64,000 bases of DNA from Umezawaea sp049997955 (GTDB lineage: Bacteria > Actinomycetota > Actinomycetes > Mycobacteriales > Pseudonocardiaceae). The stretch lies in contig JAEBDY010000014.1 of NCBI GenBank assembly GCA_049997955.1, positions 124,001 through 188,000 on the forward strand, in the 5' to 3' direction. This document shows, piece by piece, positions 26,196 to 33,760 of the stretch (positions within the stretch are counted from its first letter, which is position 1; each line of letters opens with the position of its first letter). A program made the position numbers and the translations under genes. The notes under the pieces were generated by a model, which had not been told where the DNA came from, searched no databases, and saw only the letters and a program-made list of their open reading frames with translations.

Positions 26196-26380
26196 AGGGT
26201 GATGCCGTTGGCCTTCTCGGTGACCTTGGCGATGACGATCGCAATCACGGCCAGCGCGGCGACCACCAGCAGCGCCGTCACCAGGACGGTCTCGGTCGAG
26301 TATCCAGCTTCCGGACTTCGGCGAAGTTCGTCCCAGCGCGCTCGCACCACTGTCCATAGTGCTTCCACCTGTGGGCGCAT
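26192..26380 (-). CDS. flp: Flp-type pilin
   Basis: A 62-residue protein: a basic N-terminus (MRPQVEALWTVVRARWDELRR), then GYSTETVLVTALLVVAALAV, i.e. a Gly-rich processing site with Glu five residues on and a hydrophobic helix of about 22 residues, and a short tail. Size and motif fit the major Flp pilin cleaved by the prepilin peptidase encoded upstream. ATG at 26380 follows AAGGAG. It is too close to the TadE gene to be separately terminated. Confidence 0.75.
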   Translation of the reverse strand: MRPQVEALWTVVRARWDELRRSPEAGYSTETVLVTALLVVAALAVIAIVIAKVTEKANGITL

Positions 26381-26430
26381 CGTATTCTCCTTCATTGTTG
26401 TTCAGGTACTGGCGTCGTCTATATGAGTGG

Positions 26431-27324
26431 TCACAGTCCATTGAGGACCTGTGTCAACGCGGGGTAGGCGATGAAGGCCAGGAAACCGAGGAACAGCGCC
26501 ATCACCGGTAGCGACATACGTTCGGTTGCAGCTTGGGCGTCGCCTTCGGCTTCGGTGATCTGGTGAGTGCGCAGCGCTCCAGCTTTGGCTGCCAGCGAGG
26601 TGCGGACCTTGGCACCCTCGGTGCCTGCCAGGCTGACCGAGGCGGCGAGTTCCGCCAACTCGGTCACGTCCAGTTCCTCGCCGAGTTGTCGCAGCGTCGC
26701 CCACGGGGTCGTGCGGGTGAGCCGCGCTGTGTCCAGCGCACGGCGTATCTGGTCGAACGCCCACCCTCGGCCGATGTTCACCGAGTCGCCCATGGCGCTG
26801 TCGACCCCGGCACCGCCCGCCAAGGTGATCCACACCAGGTCCAGGTAGGCCGAGAGGGCGTGGCGGAATCCGACCCGCAGCTTCGCGGCCTCGGAACGTG
26901 CTTGCAGATCCGGCAGGACGAACCCGGCGGCGGCAAGGACAAGCCCGATGATGATCGGGAACTCGATGCCCGGTCCGAGTCCGGCGACGGTGAGGATCAC
27001 GGTGAGGAGGGCGGGCAGCAGCAGGCCAGCGACGGCGAGGACGGCCTTCTCCGCCAGGTGGGTCGAGGCTGAACGGCCGATGACCGCCAAGTCTTTCGCC
27101 AAGCGCGGACCGGGAAGGCCCAGCGCACGCAGTGGGGCGATGGCGGGGCGGCCGAGCCAGATCGCCCAGCCGGTCTCGTGGGTGGCCAGGATCGGCACTC
27201 GAACGGGCGGTGCGGTGGCACGATCCAGGAACACGCTGAGCGCCGGTCGCGGCGGGAGCAGGTAGACCGCCAAGGCCCATAGCCCGATCCCGGACCCGAT
27301 TCCCAGGGCAATAACAGTGATCAT
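26431..27324 (-). CDS. tadC: TadC-like inner membrane platform protein
   Basis: A 297-residue protein of the type II secretion F superfamily. Membrane helices lie at about 2-22, 90-125 (two) and 270-292, around a cytoplasmic GspF-like domain (ALSAYLDLVWITLAGG, ELAASVSLAGTEG). ATG at 27324 follows CAGGAGTG and lies five bases after the tadB stop; a GTG at 27333 is less well placed. With TadB it forms the platform on which TadA acts. Confidence 0.85.
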   Translation of the reverse strand: MITVIALGIGSGIGLWALAVYLLPPRPALSVFLDRATAPPVRVPILATHETGWAIWLGRPAIAPLRALGLPGPRLAKDLAVIGRSASTHLAEKAVLAVAGLLLPALLTVILTVAGLGPGIEFPIIIGLVLAAAGFVLPDLQARSEAAKLRVGFRHALSAYLDLVWITLAGGAGVDSAMGDSVNIGRGWAFDQIRRALDTARLTRTTPWATLRQLGEELDVTELAELAASVSLAGTEGAKVRTSLAAKAGALRTHQITEAEGDAQAATERMSLPVMALFLGFLAFIAYPALTQVLNGL

Positions 27325-27329
27325 GGTAT

Positions 27330-28247
27330 TCACTCCTGCCTCGCCGTGGCGACGACCACCCGCGCCAGGCCGGTTGACGGGTCGAGATCGGCGGTGGAGA
27401 GGAACCGGTCGGGCTGGGCGACGCGGGCGATCCGGGCGAGCCAGGCGAACCCGGCGGCGAACAGCATTCCGATGCCCAACAGCACGAGCTGACCGATGGC
27501 GCTGTCGTATACGCCCATGTAGTCGCGGTTGAGCAGCACCACGGCGACGGCGAAGGCCAGGGTGGTGCCGACGATGACCCGTACCGAGGTACGAGTTCGG
27601 GCACGTCCGGCTTCCACGCGCATCCGCATCGACGCTTGGCCTCGGGCCGCGTCGGCCAGCGAGCCGAGCAACTCGACGAGCCTGCTGGTCTGCTGTTCGG
27701 CGGCCAGCAGCAACGCGGCGATGACCAGGTCACCGACCGGGTCGTCCAAGCGCTCGCCGAGACGGCGCAACGCGAACGCGAGGCGATTGCCGTTCTCAAT
27801 CCCCGCGGCGAGTTCGCCGACTTCACGGCGGATCGCCGTCGGCGCCAGCGACGCGGTGGCGATGACAGCCTGCTCCAGGCCGGCGGCGGCGGACAACGTG
27901 TCGCGCAGCATCTCCGTCCACGTCGCGATGGCCTCGATCCGAGCGATTCGGCGAGCGGCCTCGGGGTCGCGGCCCAGCACCACCGGCAACGACCAGGCCG
28001 CGAGGCCGATCAAGACCGCGCCGACGATCCATTCCGTGAGCAGACCGCCCGCTACTCCGGCGGCCACAGCGAACGCGATGCGCCGAGAGCGGTACTGGTC
28101 CTTCCCGCCTGCCGCACGGGTCCGAGCTCGGCGAGGATGCCGTAGGCCTGTCCCACACCAGCCGAGGACCACCAGCAGCAACCCGAGCCCGGTACCGATG
28201 CCGAACAACGCGGCCGCGGTCGTCGTGGGACCGAGGATGGCGGTCAC
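27330..28247 (-). CDS. tadB: TadB-like inner membrane platform protein
   Basis: A 305-residue GspF-superfamily protein with helices at about 8-28, 50-85, 220-240 and 250-275 and a central cytoplasmic domain (WTEMLRDTLSAAAGLEQAV). GTG at 28247 overlaps the tadA stop (GTGA). The longer frame extending to 28637 is a shadow of tadA and is Arg/Pro-rich. Confidence 0.85.
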   Translation of the reverse strand: MTAILGPTTTAAALFGIGTGLGLLLVVLGWCGTGLRHPRRARTRAAGGKDQYRSRRIAFAVAAGVAGGLLTEWIVGAVLIGLAAWSLPVVLGRDPEAARRIARIEAIATWTEMLRDTLSAAAGLEQAVIATASLAPTAIRREVGELAAGIENGNRLAFALRRLGERLDDPVGDLVIAALLLAAEQQTSRLVELLGSLADAARGQASMRMRVEAGRARTRTSVRVIVGTTLAFAVAVVLLNRDYMGVYDSAIGQLVLLGIGMLFAAGFAWLARIARVAQPDRFLSTADLDPSTGLARVVVATARQE

Positions 28248-29713
28248 GGTGTCCCCCAGCCCTCGGGGTCCTCCAGCACCGCGGGGTCGAAGCCGACGTC
28301 GACCAGGTCGTCGAGGGTGTCGCCGCGCAGTGCTCCGGCCACGGGTCGGGCGCGGCGGTCGGGGCCGGGTCGGTAGACCTCGTTGGAGATCACTTGGGGT
28401 CCGTCGGCGCCGACGACTTCGCGGATCGAGGACACCACGCGGGTGCGGCGGTCCTCGGCGCGGGCCAGGTGCACGACGAAGTGCACCGCCGAGGCGACCA
28501 GCAGGTTGGTCGCGTCCAGGGGCAGGCGTTCGGTGCCTTGGGCGGCATAGGAGGCGAGGCGGGTGAACGCGATGCGGGAACTGCTGGCGTGCAGGGTGGC
28601 CATCGAGCCGTCGTTGCCCTGGCTCATCGCGTTGCACATCGGGATGACCTCAGGCCCGCGGATCTCCCCGACGATCACCCGGTCCGGCGACATCCTCAGT
28701 CCCCAGCGCACCAACTCCGCCTGGGAAATCGCACCTTCGCCTTCGACGTTGGGTTCGCGGGCCTGGAAGGCGGTCACGTCGGCGTGGATGTCCGGGTCGT
28801 GGTCCATGCCGAGTTCGAAGGCGTCCTCGATGGTGACGATGCGCTCCAGCACGTCCATCTCCGAGGCCAGCGCTCGCAGCATCGTCGTCTTGCCCGCGCC
28901 GGTGCCTCCGGTGATCAGCACGTTCTTGCGAGCTTTCACCAGCGCTCGCAGGAACTGCTCCAGGCCGGGGTCCAGGGTTCCTCGGTGGCGCAGCTCGGGC
29001 AGGGTGACGGTGAGGTAGCCGTGGCGACGGATCGACAGCGCCGTCACTCCCCCGGCGGTCAAGCCCATGACCGCGAACAACCGCTCACCGCCGGGAAGCT
29101 GGAGGTTGACCGCGGGCGAGCCTTGGTCGAAGCGGCGTTCCTGGCTGCTGGCGCGAGCGGCCAGCAGTCGGACCAGGTTGGTCAGCTCCTCGTTGGATCC
29201 GGCGATGGGGGCGACTTGAGCGCGGCGACCGTCCTCGTACTGGACGAAGACCCGGTCGAACCGGTTGGCGTTGATCGTCTCCACGCTCGGGTCGTCCAGC
29301 AAGGGCTGGAGTCCGGCCATGCCGAACAGCTCGTTGACGACCTCGCCCATGACCCGGTGCTCGGCTTCGCGGGACAGCAGATGCCGTCCCGCGGCCAGCT
29401 CGTTCTCGGTGTGCGCGCGCAGTGCTTCGTCGAGGATGCTGCGGGACAGCTCGCGCCGCGCCTCCCGGCTGGCGGTCGTTCCTGTGCGGTCTTGCTCATC
29501 AGCCACCTGTTGCGGGAGCTCGGCTTTCAACCGCTCCCGAAGGTGTTGCCGCAGTCGCGTAGTGCTGGCCGAGAGGTCCACCGTGTCCTCATCGGTACCC
29601 CAACTCAACGGCGGCACAACGGCGTCGGTACCAGGTACAGCCCCCCCGAACGAAGCTTGCCGGACTGGATGTGGCGGCGCTGGCGCGGGGTCATGCCGAG
29701 TCTGATAGATCAT
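28244..29713 (-). CDS. tadA: TadA/CpaF secretion ATPase
   Basis: A 489-residue hexameric motor ATPase for Flp pilus assembly. Walker A is GGTGAGKTT at 269-277, the Walker B region RVIVGEIRG at 345-353, and the conserved His in MATLHASS at 371-378. The N-terminal 110 residues are variable and acidic, with an Arg-rich helix. ATG at 29713 overlaps the cpaE-like stop. All catalytic elements are present, so the motor should be functional. Confidence 0.93.
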   Translation of the reverse strand: MIYQTRHDPAPAPPHPVRQASFGGAVPGTDAVVPPLSWGTDEDTVDLSASTTRLRQHLRERLKAELPQQVADEQDRTGTTASREARRELSRSILDEALRAHTENELAAGRHLLSREAEHRVMGEVVNELFGMAGLQPLLDDPSVETINANRFDRVFVQYEDGRRAQVAPIAGSNEELTNLVRLLAARASSQERRFDQGSPAVNLQLPGGERLFAVMGLTAGGVTALSIRRHGYLTVTLPELRHRGTLDPGLEQFLRALVKARKNVLITGGTGAGKTTMLRALASEMDVLERIVTIEDAFELGMDHDPDIHADVTAFQAREPNVEGEGAISQAELVRWGLRMSPDRVIVGEIRGPEVIPMCNAMSQGNDGSMATLHASSSRIAFTRLASYAAQGTERLPLDATNLLVASAVHFVVHLARAEDRRTRVVSSIREVVGADGPQVISNEVYRPGPDRRARPVAGALRGDTLDDLVDVGFDPAVLEDPEGWGTP

Positions 29714-30600
29714 GATGCGTTCCCTCTCTGCTGCTTGTGGCGGTCGTTATCGGGGCCGAGTGAGACCTGGGCGCCGTTGAGCGAAACCGCATCAGGCGAC
29801 ACACCCAGGAACGACCGCATCACCGGAATCGGCACTACTGGGATAGCCGTGTCGGGAATCGGTGTGCGCTCGCGGGCGGCTAGGTCGGTGGCAACCCGGT
29901 AGGCGAAGCGCCCGAGCATCGAGTGCGTGGGACCGCTACGTCCCCAGCGCAACTTGCCCGGTCGTCCACAGAGGACGGCAGCGCCGTTCGGATCGTCGGG
30001 CACCCGCCCCAGTGGAAGCACGCCGAGCTCGCGGGCTACTTCGGTGGTGGAGTAGCCCTCACCGACCAGCAACAGCACGGGGTTCGGGCTCCAGCGACCG
30101 ACTGCGGGCAAGCGCCGCGGCAGGTGTGCGAGGTCGTCGGCATGAGCCCGTGACAGGAGCACTACCACGTCGGAGGCACGCATGATCGGCAGCGCTGGTG
30201 AACCGGATTCCACGCGTCCGCAGTCGGCGATGACCACCGTGTCCGTCCTGCGGGCCGCAGCTCGTAGGACACCGAGCTCGCTGGTCCGGTCAGAGGCCAA
30301 GGCGACGAGCGCGGCGCGGGCCTGATCAGCGTCCGATGGAGCGGTGATCACCGGCAGGCCGCCGGGAAGCTGCTGCGTGTGCCGCCACATCAGGTCGGCG
30401 TCACCTCCGCGGCGTGCGTCGGCAGCCAGGCTCACCAGGCCCGGCGTCGAGGACAACGAGAACCGCAGGCCGAGATCACCACCGGACGGATCGGCCTCAA
30501 TCACGAGCGCCCGCGCCGGTGTGGGCCAGCGAGCGGCCAGTGCAACGGCCAGCGTGGTCGTGCCCGGCGAACCCTTGAAGGACAGAATCGAGATCAACAT
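29710..30600 (-). CDS. CpaE/TadZ-like ParA-superfamily protein
   Basis: A 296-residue MinD/ParA-fold protein expected to place the pilus machine in the cell. The deviant Walker A reads FKGSPGTTT at 8-16: the signature Lys9 is kept, but the P-loop Lys is replaced by Thr14. VIEADPSGGDLG and VVIADCGR correspond to later ParA motifs. Loss of the P-loop lysine suggests altered or absent ATP hydrolysis, as in some TadZ proteins. It is coupled to cpaB (TGATG) and tadA. Confidence 0.8.
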   Translation of the reverse strand: MLISILSFKGSPGTTTLAVALAARWPTPARALVIEADPSGGDLGLRFSLSSTPGLVSLAADARRGGDADLMWRHTQQLPGGLPVITAPSDADQARAALVALASDRTSELGVLRAAARRTDTVVIADCGRVESGSPALPIMRASDVVVLLSRAHADDLAHLPRRLPAVGRWSPNPVLLLVGEGYSTTEVARELGVLPLGRVPDDPNGAAVLCGRPGKLRWGRSGPTHSMLGRFAYRVATDLAARERTPIPDTAIPVVPIPVMRSFLGVSPDAVSLNGAQVSLGPDNDRHKQQRGNAS

Positions 30601-31310
30601 CAGCGACCGCCCGTGGAGAGCATCACGATCGACAACTGTCCGGTCGGCACCGCGGCGACCTGGCGTGCGGCGGTCTCGCTCAGCTGCACCGAGACCAAGG
30701 CGTTCTGGTCGTTGGCAGCAGTCGCCACGTTGGTCACCACCGCGGACCAGACCGTGCCGCCATCAGCGGGTGGGCTGCTCGTGGTTCCGGTCTGGCCGGG
30801 GACGAACACCACCGACACCCGAACTCCCGGCCCGACTTCCGCCGGGAACTGACCGGGCTTGAGCGCGAGGGCCGCAATCGCTTGCCCAGCAGTCGGGACC
30901 GCGGCACCCCCGACAGCCTCCGGGGTGAGCAGCGCTCCACCCGACAGGCTGGTGGCCATCGCCCGACCGATCATCGAGGCGGACTGGTCCACACCCACGA
31001 TCGCGACGCCGGGATCGACCGCGACGTTGACCTGTCGCAAGTCTTGCGCGGTCAGCACGTGCCCCACTGACACGCCGCGGGCCAGCGCGAGTACAGCCTG
31101 TCGGTCTCCGGAGTTGAGCGAGATGAGGACGAACCCGCCAGCGCAGACCAGTACGAGCAGCACGCCGAGCAGCAGGTACGGCACGCTGCGACGGCGACCC
31201 ATGGTGCGCAGCCGCGACAGGGGCGGCTTCTTGCCGTTGTTGATCCACGAGCTGTCAGCCGTGCTCGGAGCACGGTTGGTATCAGGGCGAGCGGTGGTGT
31301 TAGTGCTCAC
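30600..31310 (-). CDS. CpaB/RcpC-like SAF-domain pilus protein
   Basis: A 236-residue protein: cytoplasmic N-terminus with basic patch, one membrane helix (about 44-65), a SAF domain (about 74-135, VLALARGVSVGHVLTAQDLR) and a C-terminal domain. CpaB/RcpC proteins act in Flp pilus assembly at the envelope. GTG at 31310 follows GGAGG. A gap of 123 bp separates it from the preceding gene, room for an internal promoter. Confidence 0.85.
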   Translation of the reverse strand: MSTNTTARPDTNRAPSTADSSWINNGKKPPLSRLRTMGRRRSVPYLLLGVLLVLVCAGGFVLISLNSGDRQAVLALARGVSVGHVLTAQDLRQVNVAVDPGVAIVGVDQSASMIGRAMATSLSGGALLTPEAVGGAAVPTAGQAIAALALKPGQFPAEVGPGVRVSVVFVPGQTGTTSSPPADGGTVWSAVVTNVATAANDQNALVSVQLSETAARQVAAVPTGQLSIVMLSTGGR

Positions 31311-31433
31311 GTCGAACCTCCAAAAGGCATGGGGGTAGTGCGCCGCGTCGCGGAAGGGTGGTGAGCGCGCGGAAGAGGGTGGTCATCGCTTTGTTGGCTG
31401 CGGACGGATGGTTCAGCAGCGCGGGGTGTGCGG

Positions 31434-32273
31434 TCAGCCGCCGCCGTTGTTGAGCGCCTGCGACTCCGCCACGCGGGAAGCCGCGTTTCCTGTGGTGGTC
31501 ATGTCCGGGAACGTTCCGTCCTGACCCGCACCGGACCAGGTCACCGTCCAGTGCACAGTTGCCGTGACCGGGTACACCTGCCCTAGTTGGTTCGCCGACG
31601 AACGTCGGTAGACGTGGCCACAATCCGGCGAGGGTGCCTTCGGATCGGCTCCGCCCTCGTAGGGTGTTCCGGCACCCGTGCAGGTCACGGTGGAGCCGTC
31701 TCCCATCGACCAGGTCACCGATGTCGGGATCGCGGTCGCCGTCACAGAAACCCCCGGCACCGCCGCGGTCGCCGACACCGGCCCCCACCCGCCCGACAAC
31801 CAGATCCACGTGGGCAGGTTCACCAACTGGGTGCCGGCTGGGTTCACCGCGATCACCGGAGCGGGCAACCGCAATTTTTCGCGCGCCGCCCGAGCGAGGA
31901 CTTCGGGTGAAGGTGGTGGCGGCGTGGAACCCTCAGCAATCCACACAGGGCCGTGGGACAAGGGGTCCTTGCCGTCAGGCGAGCACAGCACCATGACCCA
32001 GGTCCCCTCCCCCTCAGGCTGCACGGCCTGAGGGGGAGGTTCGACCGGTCGGTGACGGCAGCTCTCGAACTCGGAGTCGGCATCACCGGTCGTTCCTGCG
32101 GCGCCTGTGGGCCTGAGCGGGCTGTGCCCGTTCACCGGTGCCGTACCGACACCGAGATCGCAAGCCGCGACCGGCTGCTGGCCGCAGACGACGTGGCCCC
32201 AGGGCTCGGCTACCGCTGAAGATGCGCTCGCAAGCACCAGCAGCGCGAGGACGAGCACCAGCCGCGTCAGCAC
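31434..32273 (-). CDS. Secreted protein of the pilus operon
   Basis: A 279-residue protein with a signal peptide (LTRLVLVLALLVLASASSAVA, cleavage about 23). The mature part is Pro/Gly-rich, with a central region reading PVIAVNPAGTQLVNLPTWIW and a C-terminal beta-rich segment (GDGSTVTCTG..., CGHVYRRSS...) resembling PKD-like domains. Similar secreted proteins accompany actinobacterial Tad loci, but no role is established. GTG at 32273 overlaps the stop of the lipoprotein gene. Confidence 0.7.
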   Translation of the reverse strand: MLTRLVLVLALLVLASASSAVAEPWGHVVCGQQPVAACDLGVGTAPVNGHSPLRPTGAAGTTGDADSEFESCRHRPVEPPPQAVQPEGEGTWVMVLCSPDGKDPLSHGPVWIAEGSTPPPPSPEVLARAAREKLRLPAPVIAVNPAGTQLVNLPTWIWLSGGWGPVSATAAVPGVSVTATAIPTSVTWSMGDGSTVTCTGAGTPYEGGADPKAPSPDCGHVYRRSSANQLGQVYPVTATVHWTVTWSGAGQDGTFPDMTTTGNAASRVAESQALNNGGG

Positions 32274-32821
32274 GACCCCACCTCGTGCACGCCGACGGCG
32301 GCGACCTTCCACGAACCGTCGACTTGTTTCTCCACCACGGCGTTGATCCGGCGCCGTCCACCAGGTTCGTCGTCGGCGAGAGCGCCGTTGTCGACACGTT
32401 GCTGCGTCCACCCGGTCGAGTCGCCGCAATCGGTGACGATCGCCTTCGACGGCCGATCCTGAGGCTCGACGGAAGACACGCTCGGCCTCAACACCGGTTC
32501 GCCACGAGCCACAAGCCCCTTGTCGGAAGCAGAATGCAGTCCTTGGGTCAGGGTCGCGAGCGCGGTGCCGGTGGCGAACCTCGACAGGTACGGCGACCGC
32601 CAGTCCGCTGTGCGCGAGGCTTCGACGTAGGCGTCCCACATGCCGCGGTAGGCCTCGACGGACTTCTGCTGAGCGATGTCGACGGGGTCGAGCGCCGGTG
32701 CGGACGTACCCGCGTCGATCGGAATCGCCGATGGTTCGGGCAGAGCCGACGGGGGCGACGAGCACGCTGTACCAAGAATCATCACCAGGATCGCCGTCGC
32801 GGCACTGTGGAAGGTGTGCAT
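32267..32821 (-). CDS. Putative lipoprotein of the pilus operon
   Basis: A 184-residue protein whose N-terminus (about 1-20) ends in a lipobox LGTAC, so it should be anchored through Cys. The mature domain has helical YRGMWDAYVEASRTADW and a C-terminal VEKQVDGSWKVAAV, a pattern seen in small NTF2-like or DUF-type lipoproteins. ATG at 32821 follows GAGGA. The longer frame to 32869 has no ribosome site. Confidence 0.75.
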   Translation of the reverse strand: MHTFHSAATAILVMILGTACSSPPSALPEPSAIPIDAGTSAPALDPVDIAQQKSVEAYRGMWDAYVEASRTADWRSPYLSRFATGTALATLTQGLHSASDKGLVARGEPVLRPSVSSVEPQDRPSKAIVTDCGDSTGWTQQRVDNGALADDEPGGRRRINAVVEKQVDGSWKVAAVGVHEVGSC

Positions 32822-32891
32822 GTCATTCCTCAGGGTTTGATCGTCGATTCGAAACGGGAGGCACATCACCGGCCTCCCCGCGGTCCGGCGG

Positions 32892-33542
32892 TCAAGGCAG
32901 GGTGATCGCGATCAAAGCGCCGCCGATGATCGCCGGGGCGAGCGCGATCGGGTCGTGTGGTCCGATTCGGCGGCCCAGTACCAGCAGGGCACCGACGAGG
33001 GCGGCCGCTACCAGGGCGCACGTCAGCCCGATGACGACAGTGGACCACCCGCTCCAACCCAGGTAGAGGCTCGTGGTGCCCAGCAGCATCACGTCGCCGG
33101 ATCCCAGGCCGGGGGCCACGAGCACCGCGACCAGCAGTGCACCGCCGAACACCACGGCGGCCGCCGCGATCCCGCGCACCAGCGAGGGCAGGTCGCCGTG
33201 CCGTGACGACGCCTCGCCCAACAGGACCACTCCCCCGAGGAACATCGCCGACACGATCGAGCGAGGAATCCGCTGGCACACGAGATCGATCAGCACGAGC
33301 TGGATCCCGGTCACCCCGAACCAGCACCACGCCAGGTGTCCTGGGGATCCGGCGAATCGACAGCTGAGCGCGACCAGCGTCGTCGCCGTCGCCAGCGTGC
33401 ACCCCACCGCGCCTTCGCCCGTCCAAGGCAGTAGCGACGGGACGGGGAGCAGTCGCTGACCGCGAGCCGCTCGTGTGCCCAGCAACGCGATCACCGGCCC
33501 GAGCAGCACACCCAACGCCGCCAGCACGAAGTGCACAACCAT
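32892..33542 (-). CDS. Prepilin peptidase (A24 family)
   Basis: A 216-residue polytopic aspartic protease of the TadV/CpaA type. Catalytic aspartates are Asp86 in LIDLVCQRIP and Asp150 in GSGD, the family's GxGD motif. Six or so hydrophobic segments are visible. It lacks the N-terminal methyltransferase domain with Cys pairs found in PilD. It would process Flp and the TadE proteins. First gene of the minus-strand operon; ATG at 33542 follows GGGGGAA. Confidence 0.88.
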   Translation of the reverse strand: MVVHFVLAALGVLLGPVIALLGTRAARGQRLLPVPSLLPWTGEGAVGCTLATATTLVALSCRFAGSPGHLAWCWFGVTGIQLVLIDLVCQRIPRSIVSAMFLGGVVLLGEASSRHGDLPSLVRGIAAAAVVFGGALLVAVLVAPGLGSGDVMLLGTTSLYLGWSGWSTVVIGLTCALVAAALVGALLVLGRRIGPHDPIALAPAIIGGALIAITLP

Positions 33543-33760
33543 GCGTTTCCCCCGACGCTCGCCGTGAACGCGATGAATTGTCACGTCCAGCGATTGACCA
33601 ACTGATCACCCGATTGGGCAAATGTTGGCCACTTGTCCCGATCGAATACGGCTTCTTCGTCATACCCTCGACCTCTCGGAGTGACTCCGGAATGAACACC
33701 CGGTGCCACTTGAGTCTCTGAACAGGCCGCACGGGCGACAAGGGGGACGGTGTATTCGCT
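33543..33760. promoter_or_regulatory. Divergent promoter region of the pilus operon
   Basis: 218 bp between the prepilin peptidase and the NB-ARC regulator, which diverge. It must hold both promoters. A loose dyad (CCAAC... GATTGGG, about 33598-33618) is visible, but no clear -35/-10 pair. Confidence 0.4.

Noticed and set aside
28394..29902. 502-residue plus-strand frame
   Set aside because: Antisense to tadA, whose motifs are complete on the minus strand.
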